From Nitrospirota bacterium (GTDB lineage Bacteria > Nitrospirota > Thermodesulfovibrionia > Thermodesulfovibrionales > JdFR-88): a DNA stretch of 64,000 nt. Below are positions 33,667-42,770 of the stretch, one piece after another; position 1 is the first letter of the stretch; each line of letters starts with the position of its first letter. The position numbers and the translations under genes are program-made. The notes below the pieces were generated by a model, which saw only the letters and a program-made list of their open reading frames with translations, was not told the origin of the DNA and ran no database searches. The stretch is taken from assembly GCA_021840255.1 (NCBI GenBank), contig JAKBYX010000005.1, positions 62,001 to 126,000 on the forward strand, written 5' to 3'.

Positions 33667-34564
33667 TGTTAGAAATTTTTAGCGCAAGATCAAGAGCGCA
33701 TTCGGCCTCCCGGGGGGTCACCCTGGGGACCGTCCTGGCCTTTACGCACCTTAAGAAATCCCTGATCTCCTCTTTCAGCGGCTCCGCCGTGCCGGCGTCC
33801 AAATGCTCCTCATGGCCTGCGGCCTTTATCGATACCCGCTTTGAAAGAAAATCAGCCTCGACGATCTTTCCCTCTTCAATGAATTTCATTGTCCGTCTTT
33901 TTTCGGCTGCTACCCGGCTGGCGCTGAAAAAGGCGGAACGGCCGTCCGCGAAATCCACCCACGCCTTTACGGTGTCCAGCTTGCCTGTAACAATGCCCGC
34001 GCCCGCCGCCCTGATCTCTTTCACTTCCGGACAGCCGAAGACGTGCAACGCGAAATCTATGTCATGTATCATCACATCAAGGGTAACGTCCACATCCAGC
34101 GACCTCTCCGGAAAAGGCGATATGCGCTCGGCTTCAATAAAAACCGGCCTGCCAAGCAGCGGCAGGGCCTTCTCCGCGACAGGATTGAACCTTTCTATGT
34201 GCCCCACCTGAAGTATCAGCCCCCTGGCCCCGGAAAGGGCGCTCAACTTTTGAGCCTCGGCAAGGGTAGAGCAAACGGGCTTTTCAAGCAGGACGTCTTT
34301 TCCCGCCGTCAGGCAGTCCGCCGCGATGGCGTAATGCGAGACCGTAGGGGTAACGATGCTCACGGCGTCCACCAGAGCCAGGGCCTCCATGTAATCGGTG
34401 CAGGGCCTTGCGCCATAGGTTTCCGCCACCTCCCTGGCCCGCGCGATGTCCGTATCGCAGACCACGGAAAGCTCAACCCCGCCTGTCTCCCGCGCCAGAG
34501 CGCCATAGATCCTTGCATGGTGGCGGCCCAGGTACCCGGCCCCTATTACAGCGGCTCTAATCAT
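33647..34564 (-). CDS. gnnA: Gfo/Idh/MocA oxidoreductase, probable GnnA (UDP-GlcNAc 3-dehydrogenase)
   Basis: A 305-residue NAD(P)-dependent sugar dehydrogenase. The N-terminal Rossmann fold has AVIGAGYLGRHHARIY. The family motif EKP follows in DVLLEKPVCS, and GHIERFNP and VTLDVMIHDIDFALH lie in the substrate domain. It overlaps the aminotransferase gene by 20 bases and starts a four-gene operon ending in lpxB and waaA. In the known Gnn pathway this enzyme oxidises the 3-OH of UDP-GlcNAc before transamination. The assignment rests on neighbourhood plus family; other sugar dehydrogenases share the fold. Confidence 0.72.
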   Translation of the reverse strand: MIRAAVIGAGYLGRHHARIYGALARETGGVELSVVCDTDIARAREVAETYGARPCTDYMEALALVDAVSIVTPTVSHYAIAADCLTAGKDVLLEKPVCSTLAEAQKLSALSGARGLILQVGHIERFNPVAEKALPLLGRPVFIEAERISPFPERSLDVDVTLDVMIHDIDFALHVFGCPEVKEIRAAGAGIVTGKLDTVKAWVDFADGRSAFFSASRVAAEKRRTMKFIEEGKIVEADFLSKRVSIKAAGHEEHLDAGTAEPLKEEIRDFLRCVKARTVPRVTPREAECALDLALKISNIARSAR

Positions 34565-34643
34565 AAAAACCCATCATGATTACCATCGGATATTTTGCAT
34601 TAAAAAGCGGGGTTTGGGCAAGTGCCGCTATAATGGCTTCTTC

Positions 34644-37598
34644 TTATGCCTGCAATATCTCATGGATATTTGCCGCATCCTTGAAATTGACCCCAAGAGC
34701 GGTGAAGTGGGCTTTCCCGCAATCCACCTTTTTGTTTTCCGATTCCCGCCTTTTGTCTCTGTCAAGCGTGCTTTTCGTCTCTCGAACGAGGTAAAGTTTC
34801 TGGCCTGCTTCGACTACCACCGCCCAGTCGGGGTTATAGTCTCCAAGAGGCGTGGCAACCCTGAACCATCGCGGCAGCTTGCAGAAGAACTTCACTTTAT
34901 CGTCGGCGTCCAAAAGTTTTGCAACCTCTTCTTCCGTATCCGATTCATAAACAACATAATCATAAGGTGTCCGGTTGTCAGTGCTCGTAACTGTATAGAG
35001 CCTGTTTAAATACTCTTCCACTTCCGCCTGTTCAAAGAGACGCATTTCATAAAATTGGCCGGCGATGGGCTCGTACTTGATTCCGTCAATAATCAGCTCA
35101 TGCAGCGCCCTGTTGATGAGTTTGGCGGCTTCAGACATAAACATCACAGGATTGACCGTAAAGTCTTCCAGACGACCAGCTTGCCTGAGGATCTCCGCCA
35201 GTGTGCCGCGTGTCAGTTCCGTTTCACGCTGAAGAAACCCCAGAATATCGGGCAAGGTCTGCTCATTGCTTACGATATATGTCCGGTTGCTGGTTATCTT
35301 GCCGCCCTCAATACCTGATTCTTTTATTTCAAGGTCGCGTTTGGTGATTTCAATATGCACTTTCTTTACTTCCGCCATCTTACGGATTTTGTCAGAGGCA
35401 AGCTTTACCAGTTCTTCAGTCTTAAATTCCACTGAGTAGCGGGTCTTCTGGCTGATTTTGTCCCATAGAATCTTGAAGTCAGGATTAAGCTCAATCCGTT
35501 TGTTGTAAGTTACAGGCTGCCGCTTGCGCGCATCCTTTACAAAATCACGCGGCAGGAATTTTTCCATTCGGCCGATGACGGCTTCATCCATCCCTGCAAA
35601 CCTGGCAGGTAGATTCAACGTGAATCCGGCGCTCTCAGGCTTGAATTCAGGAGTGAAATCGCCATGGGTATCAATAAACCCCTGCTGTTGGATATGTGCC
35701 CAGAGGGCTTTTGACTCGTCCTGGGTGAGATACTTCGTCCCAACGGCATTGAGCAGAGGGGTAAAGGCAATTTGTGGAACACGACCGAATTTAAAACCTC
35801 CGCTTGGGTCAATCGCAGCTTCAATATCGGACTGTAGGCCCCGCGCAAAGTTTTCAAAGGACTCATTGGCGACCACCGTGAGCCTGTTTACCTGCTCATC
35901 ATATATCCTGTCGCCTTCCTGATTCACCGGCAGGCGCAGCCCTCGGCCTATGGTCTGGCGGCGCTCCCGGTCTGTCCCCATTTCCCGCAGGGTGCAAATC
36001 TGAAAGACATTGGGATTGTCCCAGCCCTCCCGAAGGGCCGAATGGCTGAAAATAAACCGTAATGGCTCATCAAGGTTCAGCAGGCGCTCCTTGTCTTTCA
36101 TGATCAATTCATATGTTTCGTCATCCTTCGCCGTTGCCCCGCTGGTATCCAGCTCTTCTATAACCCTGCCTTTCTTTTTATCAGCTGAAAAGTAGCCGTC
36201 ATGCACGGCATCCGCTGAATGGGGTATCAATCCCTTATACATCGGCATATTGCCAATTTCGTTATAGAGTTCCTCAAACCACACAGCAAGCTTGCCCTTC
36301 TGACGAATGCCCTCATCGTCATAATGGCGGTAGCTTTTCACATGGTCTATAAAAAAGAGTGAAAGGACTTTGATGCCTTTTCCCTTCAGCTTTCTCTCTT
36401 TGGCAAAGTGCTGCTCAATGGTCTGGCGAAGCTGGCTTTTCAGCCGATCGTCATTCATACCGCCTGATTCCTGCGCGAGTTCGATCACAGCGCCATTCTG
36501 AAATTCGATATATTCATTTCCTGGTTCAGCGTTTATATTAGTAATCAGATATCCTTCATAATCCGGCCTGTTGGTCTGCTGGGCCAAATCTGCGCCGTGC
36601 TTTACTTTAAGCTGTTTTTCGCGCGGGCCGTTTGGAGTATCTTCAAATATGGTCACTTTTGCCTGCGGGGTCTTTGCTGTTTTCGGCCAATAGCCGACTG
36701 CGTCCAGTCGCACCATGGTCTGGTTAAAATCCTGCCCTCCGCTTGCGTCCACCACTTCAATCTGCTTCACAATCCGCATATCATAGGCTCGGATAGGATC
36801 AAGCTGGTACAAAAGGTTATATGGGTTAGTGTGGGTCGCCGAATAGCGTAGAGCAAAGAGCGGGTTCAAGTTGCTTATGGCCTTCTGAGACTTGGGCGTA
36901 TTATCCACGCTCTGAGGCTCGTCAATAATCAGAATCGGGTTGGTATCCTGCACATATTCAATAGGACGGCGGCCCGACATCTTGTCCTGTTCCTGATGAA
37001 TCACATTGCCGGTCTTCTCAGCGTCTTTCTGAAACGCCTGAATGTTGATAACCATGATCTGTATTTCGTTATTCACCGCGAACTGCCGGACGCGGCTCAA
37101 ATCCTTTGACTGGTAGACAAAATCATCAAACGCCACATTGTTATACAGCCCTTTGAAATGCTCCTTCATCAGTTTAATGGAGGTTGTAACACCCTCGCGG
37201 ATAGCCACGGATGGCACAACGATAATGAATTTCTTGAAGCCGTATAGTTTGTTTAGTTCAAAGATAGTGCGTAGATACACATAAGTTTTCCCGGTTCCGG
37301 TTTCCATTTCCACAGAGAAGTTGGGAAAGGTGTAATTATCCGATTCAAACAGGGCGCGGGGTTTAGGCACATTGGTGCGCGATTGAACAGAATGCAAGTT
37401 TTTTAGGAGCTGTTCATGGGAGAGCATCATGCTGTTGCCAATACCCAGTTCGTTATATTCCATGCCGGTAGCAAGTAGTTCTGTGCTCAATCTTATTGAT
37501 AGACCGCCTTGTTCCCGCGGCAGTCCTTCAAACAGATCGGTTACGCTTTTTATGGCTTCAAGCTGGTATTCGAGACCGGAATCGAATTTAAGCCTCAT
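34644..37598 (-). CDS. res: type III restriction enzyme, Res subunit
   Basis: A 984-residue helicase-nuclease. The N-terminal superfamily-2 ATPase has METGTGKTYVYLRTIFEL (Walker A) and LIIDEPQSVDN (motif II variant DEPQ). Later come SHSALREGWDNPNVFQIC and RQTIGRGLRLPVN (motifs V and VI). The C-terminal region has NPDWAVVV and LYLVRETKST, which fit the PD-(D/E)xK nuclease core (D...ExK). It needs the Mod subunit for site recognition and cuts some 25 bp from paired sites. The start overlaps the rhuM stop (ATGA) and has AAGGA nearby. Last gene of the mod-rhuM-res operon. Confidence 0.94.
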   Translation of the reverse strand: MRLKFDSGLEYQLEAIKSVTDLFEGLPREQGGLSIRLSTELLATGMEYNELGIGNSMMLSHEQLLKNLHSVQSRTNVPKPRALFESDNYTFPNFSVEMETGTGKTYVYLRTIFELNKLYGFKKFIIVVPSVAIREGVTTSIKLMKEHFKGLYNNVAFDDFVYQSKDLSRVRQFAVNNEIQIMVINIQAFQKDAEKTGNVIHQEQDKMSGRRPIEYVQDTNPILIIDEPQSVDNTPKSQKAISNLNPLFALRYSATHTNPYNLLYQLDPIRAYDMRIVKQIEVVDASGGQDFNQTMVRLDAVGYWPKTAKTPQAKVTIFEDTPNGPREKQLKVKHGADLAQQTNRPDYEGYLITNINAEPGNEYIEFQNGAVIELAQESGGMNDDRLKSQLRQTIEQHFAKERKLKGKGIKVLSLFFIDHVKSYRHYDDEGIRQKGKLAVWFEELYNEIGNMPMYKGLIPHSADAVHDGYFSADKKKGRVIEELDTSGATAKDDETYELIMKDKERLLNLDEPLRFIFSHSALREGWDNPNVFQICTLREMGTDRERRQTIGRGLRLPVNQEGDRIYDEQVNRLTVVANESFENFARGLQSDIEAAIDPSGGFKFGRVPQIAFTPLLNAVGTKYLTQDESKALWAHIQQQGFIDTHGDFTPEFKPESAGFTLNLPARFAGMDEAVIGRMEKFLPRDFVKDARKRQPVTYNKRIELNPDFKILWDKISQKTRYSVEFKTEELVKLASDKIRKMAEVKKVHIEITKRDLEIKESGIEGGKITSNRTYIVSNEQTLPDILGFLQRETELTRGTLAEILRQAGRLEDFTVNPVMFMSEAAKLINRALHELIIDGIKYEPIAGQFYEMRLFEQAEVEEYLNRLYTVTSTDNRTPYDYVVYESDTEEEVAKLLDADDKVKFFCKLPRWFRVATPLGDYNPDWAVVVEAGQKLYLVRETKSTLDRDKRRESENKKVDCGKAHFTALGVNFKDAANIHEILQA

Positions 37599-38671
37599 AT
37601 TTCCTTCCCGCCCTTTTTCTTACCCTTCTTTACTGCCTTTTCAATGACTTTTACCTCTTGTATTGCTTCAATGAAATGCCTCTCTACCGGGGAAGGTTCA
37701 TTTAAATGCAACTGTCTATACTTTTCATATTCAGCAGAAGCCTTTGCAACGGCATCGTCATGGCTGATCTTTCCGGCATGGGTCAAAAGCTGCCTTCCGC
37801 TGAGTTTTATAAAGTCATCGAGTTTGGCAATCCAGTTTTTCATGTACATGGGCTTGTGTTCCAGCGCCTGAAGCTCGGCAAATTCAAGATAGGCGGTAAC
37901 AATACGATTAAGCAGATTCAGCTCTTTTCCGTCCAGGTAGTTTTTTGCTATGGCAACATCATCTTTCCTTGGTTTATCGCCCTGCCATGAGGTAAGCCCC
38001 ATATTAGGCAGGGTCGAATCAGCCCGCTTCTCAATGACTTCTGCTGCTGTATGGCCATGGGCCGCCCAGTGCATTTTATTCTGAATGACCCTGAAAAACT
38101 CTTGGGATATTTTAGCGTTTGGCGAATAGTCAATGCTGGTCGCGTAAATATCCAGCACCTTGCGCCAGAAAACCTTTTCCGATGAACGAATATCCCGGAT
38201 ACGGGCAAGCAGTTCGTCAAAATAGTTGCCGCCGCCTGCCTGTTTGAGCCGTTCATCATCCATGGTAAAGCCTTTTACGATATACTCGCGCAGGCGCTGT
38301 GTGGCCCATATGCGAAACTGTGTGCCGCGAAGGCTGTTGACCCGATACCCAACTGAAATGATCATGTCCAGATTGTAAAAATCAACATGGCGTGAAATCG
38401 CTCTTGCCCCTTCGGTTTGAACTATTAGGAATTTCCTAATAGTTGCCTCTGGAACCAGTTCGCCGTCTTTAAATATAGTCTTTATATGTTCGTTGATTGT
38501 TGGAACCGACACCTGAAATAATTCTGCCATAAGCTTTTGGGTAAGCCATACGGTTTCATCCTGCAATTTAACCTGAATACGGGTCTTGCCGTCTTCGGAT
38601 GTATAGAATAAAAATGAACTTTCCGCAGGCACTAAAGCTTTATTTTTTTTCTGGTCGTCCTTCTTTTCCAT
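37595..38671 (-). CDS. RhuM family protein inside the type III R-M operon
   Basis: A 358-residue protein. The N-terminal half holds the RhuM pattern: VWLTQKLMAELFQVSVPTINEH (a DNA-binding-like helix-turn-helix), ATIRKFLIVQTEGARAISRHVDFYNLDMIISVGYRVNS and GTQFRIWATQRLREYIVKGF. The C-terminus is lysine-rich (KKGKKKGGKEI). RhuM was named from a Salmonella virulence locus; the molecular role is unknown, though homologues are often next to restriction-modification genes. It starts eight bases after mod and overlaps res by four bases, so all three are co-translated. A regulatory or accessory defence role is plausible. Confidence 0.85.
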   Translation of the reverse strand: MEKKDDQKKNKALVPAESSFLFYTSEDGKTRIQVKLQDETVWLTQKLMAELFQVSVPTINEHIKTIFKDGELVPEATIRKFLIVQTEGARAISRHVDFYNLDMIISVGYRVNSLRGTQFRIWATQRLREYIVKGFTMDDERLKQAGGGNYFDELLARIRDIRSSEKVFWRKVLDIYATSIDYSPNAKISQEFFRVIQNKMHWAAHGHTAAEVIEKRADSTLPNMGLTSWQGDKPRKDDVAIAKNYLDGKELNLLNRIVTAYLEFAELQALEHKPMYMKNWIAKLDDFIKLSGRQLLTHAGKISHDDAVAKASAEYEKYRQLHLNEPSPVERHFIEAIQEVKVIEKAVKKGKKKGGKEI

Positions 38672-38679
38672 ATCACCCC

Positions 38680-40620
38680 CTATACCGTCCTGAACACAAC
38701 CTGGTTTGCCTTCTCGCGGCCCATATTCCTGGCATTGAATGTCTGCATAGCATTGGCCTTGAGCTGGTCGTTGCCGCCAAAGGCCTTGTCCAGGCAGATA
38801 AACTGCATGGGTCCGGCTTCGGCAACGGCGTTGATCAATTCCTTTGTTACGATATCGGCAAGATAGATGAGGAGTCCACCATCAGCAATGGAGAAGACTG
38901 GAATATCCACAAGCGTAATGGTTTGCACCTTTTCCGCAGGCATGAAACCGGCTTTGATGAGGATTTCAAAGAGCAGATCTTCCGGCGTTGCCTTATGGTT
39001 AATGTGGTCGATGTGGTCAAAAAGCTGTTTCTCTATTTCTTCTGGCTTGGTATCCGGCGCAAGTTTCCGCCACTGCTTGAAGTTGGATTTGTCCAGCTTG
39101 AGGACTTTAAAGCCTCTATCATGTGAGGATGCTCCGCCTAAATCGAGCTTGTCTTCCTGTTCTTCATTAAGTTTCTTTATCACCCGCCGTATCCGTTCTT
39201 TCCCGATGTCGGCGATAGTCTTATATCCGGCCTTGAAGGCTTCGCTGTCTTCAGCGCAAGGCTCGGGGAGCTGAACCATAATGAACTTGCGGTTGCCATC
39301 ATCCTTTTTGTTCTGGTCAAGCACTGCATGGGCTGTGGTTGCTGAACCAGCGAAAAAGTCGAGAATGATATCTTGACTCCTTGTGGCTTGCTCAACAAAT
39401 AAACGAATTAGAGATGAAGGTTTAGGAAAATCGAAATACTTTCCTCCAATGAGTTCACTAACTTCGCGTGTACCATTAGTTGTATAACCAACAATCTTTG
39501 GATCTAACCATGTTGAAAATCCAGTTTCTGTGCTGTCAAGTTCATTCAGAAACTTTTTTTCTCGTGGCCTCCCAGTTGCGGACTTTGGGAAAAGAATTCG
39601 CCCCTCTCTTATCATCCGCGTAACATTATCTTTACTTTTAGACCAGCCCCGGTTTGGATTCGGAGGATAAGAAACGCCTGTTTCTGGATCGATAATTTCG
39701 AAATGCAAATTGGGTCGCTGCGCTCTTGTAGCAAGGCCAGACAGGTCAATGCTTGCCCATGGCCCCCTAGGGTCGTTATCGGGATTCTTATACTTTTCAG
39801 TATCGATTTTACAGCCTACAAGACTGGCCAACTTACCTTTGGAGTAAGAAATAATATATTCACTATCGGGAGAAACATTGGATTGATTCCTGCTATCAGC
39901 ACGCTGTCTACGTTTCCAATGAAAAATCCCAAAACAATTCTCCTCCCCAAAAATTTCATCACATATCCTCTTTAGATTACTCACCTCATTATCATCAATA
40001 CTGATGAATATCACTCCATCATCACGCAAGAGATTCCGTGCAAGATAAAGCCTGGGATACATCATGTTAAGCCACTTGGTATGAAAGCGGCCCTCATTGG
40101 GGGTATTGGTGGAGAACTTCTTGCCATCGCCGTCAATGAGCCCCGCGTATTCCAGATAGGTTTCCAGGCTCTCGCTATAATTATCGGGGTAAATAAACTC
40201 TTTGCCGGTGTTATATGGCGGGTCAATGTAGATCATCTTCACCTTGCCGTAGTAGCTCTTCTGCAAAAGCTTCAACACTTCAAGGTTATCGCCTTCAATA
40301 AAGAGGTTTTCGGTGGTATCAAAGTTCACCGACTCCTCGCGGCAGGGTTTGAGCGTGGCGTCGCTTGGGGTCTGTATCAGCCGGAGCGCCTCTTTTTTGC
40401 CCGGCCAGTCCATGCCGTAACGTTCCCGGCGGGCTTCAAAGAGGCCGGTAAAGGTGCCGAGTTCGGCCTTGAGCTTTTCAAAATCAATGGACTCCACCAG
40501 TTCGCCTTTATCGTTTTTCGTCTCCGTAAAGACCGTGGGGAATAAAGTTTTTAGCCGGGCGCGGTTTTCAGCGGATACATCCATAGAAGCGCCGTCCAGC
40601 TTTTCAGGGGTGTCGTTCAT
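38680..40620 (-). CDS. mod: type III DNA modification methyltransferase, Mod subunit
   Basis: A 646-residue adenine-N6 methyltransferase of the beta class. ATG 40620 is preferred because GGAGGG lies just before it; an in-frame GTG 12 bases upstream is less likely. The catalytic DPPYNTG motif (IYIDPPYNTGKEF) precedes the AdoMet motif FFAGSATTAHA, the order of the beta class. The ~200 residues between them form the target-recognition domain. Mod sets the DNA specificity of both modification and cleavage. No simple-sequence phase-variation tract is obvious in the coding region. Confidence 0.94.
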   Translation of the reverse strand: MNDTPEKLDGASMDVSAENRARLKTLFPTVFTETKNDKGELVESIDFEKLKAELGTFTGLFEARRERYGMDWPGKKEALRLIQTPSDATLKPCREESVNFDTTENLFIEGDNLEVLKLLQKSYYGKVKMIYIDPPYNTGKEFIYPDNYSESLETYLEYAGLIDGDGKKFSTNTPNEGRFHTKWLNMMYPRLYLARNLLRDDGVIFISIDDNEVSNLKRICDEIFGEENCFGIFHWKRRQRADSRNQSNVSPDSEYIISYSKGKLASLVGCKIDTEKYKNPDNDPRGPWASIDLSGLATRAQRPNLHFEIIDPETGVSYPPNPNRGWSKSKDNVTRMIREGRILFPKSATGRPREKKFLNELDSTETGFSTWLDPKIVGYTTNGTREVSELIGGKYFDFPKPSSLIRLFVEQATRSQDIILDFFAGSATTAHAVLDQNKKDDGNRKFIMVQLPEPCAEDSEAFKAGYKTIADIGKERIRRVIKKLNEEQEDKLDLGGASSHDRGFKVLKLDKSNFKQWRKLAPDTKPEEIEKQLFDHIDHINHKATPEDLLFEILIKAGFMPAEKVQTITLVDIPVFSIADGGLLIYLADIVTKELINAVAEAGPMQFICLDKAFGGNDQLKANAMQTFNARNMGREKANQVVFRTV

Positions 40621-40686
40621 ATCGCCCTCCACTCTTAAACGCTTAATAACGGTCTCATAATAGCTTTACCGATTTCGTCCTTTGTA

Positions 40687-40779
40687 CGTCATGCCCGAGG
40701 ACCTTAATCGGGCATCCATTTTAACTTGGCCCGTCTTTATCAAGCTAAAATCAGGCGCTAAAGACGCGCGGGAATGACG
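40687..40779. repeat. MITE-like palindromic element upstream of mod
   Basis: The ends CGTCATGCCCG and CGGGAATGACG are inverted repeats with one mismatch, 93 bp apart. The left part also holds GCCCGAGGACC...CGGGC. It has no coding capacity and lies between the restriction-modification operon and nth, in a gene-free stretch (40621-40944) that otherwise shows nothing I can name. Similar CGTCATtCCCG-ended repeats are widespread in bacterial genomes. Confidence 0.5.
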
Positions 40780-40944
40780 ACATAGGATATTCAGACTATT
40801 TTGAGACGATTAATAATAAAAGGGTTAGAGGACTAAACACAAGCCTAAGAGGCAACGTCGGCTTTTTCAGGTTTTATTAGCGCCTCACGATTTTTCGCTG
40901 CCATTTTGCTCCGGATCGCGTTTCTGCCTTCAGAAGGGCGAAGT

Positions 40945-41580
40945 TCAGATATTATTTGAAGGGCAGATATCAAAAAGTACGCATTCCTTGTGTTTTGGCG
41001 CGCGGGCGGTGCAGATGCGCCGTCCATGGAGAATGAGCATATGGGAGAGGTCAGACCATCTCTCCCTGGGCGTTATGGCGATGAGGTCCTGCTCTATCTT
41101 CACCGGGTCGGTTTTTGATGTAAGCTGCAATCTCTGCGAGAGCCTCTTTACGTGGGTATCCACGGCTATTCCCTCGTTTATTCCGTAAATGTTGGACAGC
41201 ACTATGTTTGCCGTCTTCCTGGCCACGCCGGGCAGTTCAAGGAGCGCCGCCATGGTGTCCGGCACCTTGCCATGGTGTTTGTCCATGATTATGCCCGCGC
41301 ACGCCTTTATGTTTTTTGCCTTGTTGTGGTAAAAGTTGATGCCCGCGACCATTTTATCTATCTCTTCCAATGGGACTTCCGCGAACGCCTTTACGCTTTT
41401 GAATTTTTTGAAGAGCTTTTCTGTCGCCCTGTTCACGCTGGCGTCCGTCGCCTGCGCCGAGAGTATTGTTGCGGCCAGAAGCTCGAACGGGGTCTTGTAG
41501 ACAAGCTCCGTCTTTGGCGAGGGGTAAAGCTTTTCAAGCCGCCTTATTATCTCAAGCATATGCTCGCGTTTCCCGAACAT
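40945..41580 (-). CDS. nth: endonuclease III, with His replacing one FeS-cluster Cys
   Basis: A 211-residue base-excision repair glycosylase/AP lyase. ATG 41580 is chosen (AAGGA before it, and the length equals E. coli Nth). The helix-hairpin-helix LPGVARKTANIV includes the catalytic Lys, and GIAVDTHVKRLSQRL has the catalytic Asp. The C-terminal [4Fe-4S] loop normally reads C-x6-C-x2-C-x5-C; here it is CTARAPKHKECVLFDIC, that is C-x6-His-x2-C-x5-C. The His codon (CAC) is clear in the DNA. A His-ligated cluster, or a lost one, is possible. It follows acpS and pdxJ in one direction. Confidence 0.92.
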   Translation of the reverse strand: MFGKREHMLEIIRRLEKLYPSPKTELVYKTPFELLAATILSAQATDASVNRATEKLFKKFKSVKAFAEVPLEEIDKMVAGINFYHNKAKNIKACAGIIMDKHHGKVPDTMAALLELPGVARKTANIVLSNIYGINEGIAVDTHVKRLSQRLQLTSKTDPVKIEQDLIAITPRERWSDLSHMLILHGRRICTARAPKHKECVLFDICPSNNI

Positions 41581-41587
41581 TTTTTCC

Positions 41588-41962
41588 TTACCCCTCCCCC
41601 TCAATGACGATCATGGCAATGCCGTATTCCCTTTCATGACTGAGGCTCAGATGTATTTTTTCTATCCCGGAGTCCGCAAGCGCCGCCGCCAGCTTTCCTT
41701 CTTTTTTTATGACCGGGGCCCCGGATACCAGGTTCATTATCTCGATGTCCCTGAAAGATATCCCTTTCAGACCCGCCGCCTTTATGAAAGCCTCTTTCGC
41801 TGCAAAGCGTACGGCAAAGGACGCGTAGGGGTGAGATTTCTTATAGCAAAAATCTATTTCTTCCTGAGTGAAAACCCTGTCAAGGAACCTCCGCCCCCAC
41901 CTGCCCACGGCGGACTCCATCCTTTTTATCCGGACTATATCGACCCCGATTCCCCGTATCAC
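41588..41962 (-). CDS. acpS: holo-[acyl-carrier-protein] synthase
   Basis: A 124-residue enzyme that transfers phosphopantetheine from CoA to acyl carrier protein. GIGVDIVRI near the N-terminus carries the metal-binding Asp, and RFAAKEAFIKA carries the second acidic residue. Its place directly after pdxJ is a common bacterial arrangement. It is eight bases from the chosen nth start. Confidence 0.95.
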   Translation of the reverse strand: MIRGIGVDIVRIKRMESAVGRWGRRFLDRVFTQEEIDFCYKKSHPYASFAVRFAAKEAFIKAAGLKGISFRDIEIMNLVSGAPVIKKEGKLAAALADSGIEKIHLSLSHEREYGIAMIVIEGEG

Positions 41963-42001
41963 CCGCGGTTATCCCATGCGCCAACGGGTTTTTTAGCCAT
42001 C

Positions 42002-42739
42002 TTATCCGCGGGCCTCCAATATCAAAGCCTTCATCTGGCTTACCGCCTCTTTCATCCCGGAAAGCACGGCGCGGGCCACTATGCTGTGTCCTATATAGAG
42101 CCCCCGGAGCCCGGGAAGCGCCGCTACCGGCTGCACGTTCGAATAATTAAGCCCATGCCCCGCGTTGACAAGAAGTCCAGCGCTGCCAGCCAGGGAAATG
42201 GCGGCCCGCACGCGCTCCAACTCCTTCTGTCTGTCCCTCTGCCCGGCGTTCGCATAGTACCCCGTGTGCAGCTCTACCATTTGGGCCCCCGTCTTTGCCG
42301 CCCATTCCATAGATCCCTTGTCCGGGTCTATGAACAGGCTTACGCCGATGCCGCCGCCATTTAGTTTCTTCACAGCTTCGGAGAGGCTTTTGAATTCCCC
42401 CTTCACGTCAACTCCGCCCTCCGTTGTAAGCTCGCGTCTTTTTTCGGGCACCAGGGTGCACATCTCAGGCTTAACGGAAAGCGCTATTTTCACCATCTCT
42501 TTTACGGGGGCCATTTCGAGATTAAGCTCCACTCCGGATACAAGCTCGCGCATGAGTTTTAAGTCCCGGTCATTTATGTGGCGTCTGTCTTCCCTCAAGT
42601 GGATGGTTATTCCGTCCGCCCCGCCCAGGATGGCGAGGGTGGCCCCCATCAGAGGGTCCGGCTCGGTCCCTCCCCTTGCCTGCCTCAACGTGGCAACATG
42701 GTCCACGTTCACTCCAAGAACGATCCCCGGCATCTCCAT
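42002..42739 (-). CDS. pdxJ: pyridoxine 5'-phosphate synthase
   Basis: About 245 residues from ATG 42739; the frame is open to a TTG at 42781 but family proteins begin near here (LGVNVDHVATLRQARGG). PdxJ condenses 3-amino-2-oxopropyl phosphate with deoxyxylulose phosphate to form vitamin B6. Other marks are GITIHLREDRRHI, CTLVPEKRRELTTEGG and NAGHGLNY. It is the first gene of pdxJ-acpS-nth and lies just behind nrdJ. Confidence 0.95.
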   Translation of the reverse strand: MEMPGIVLGVNVDHVATLRQARGGTEPDPLMGATLAILGGADGITIHLREDRRHINDRDLKLMRELVSGVELNLEMAPVKEMVKIALSVKPEMCTLVPEKRRELTTEGGVDVKGEFKSLSEAVKKLNGGGIGVSLFIDPDKGSMEWAAKTGAQMVELHTGYYANAGQRDRQKELERVRAAISLAGSAGLLVNAGHGLNYSNVQPVAALPGLRGLYIGHSIVARAVLSGMKEAVSQMKALILEARG

Positions 42740-42770
42740 ATTTCTTAGCTTAGTCCACCCTTCACCACAC

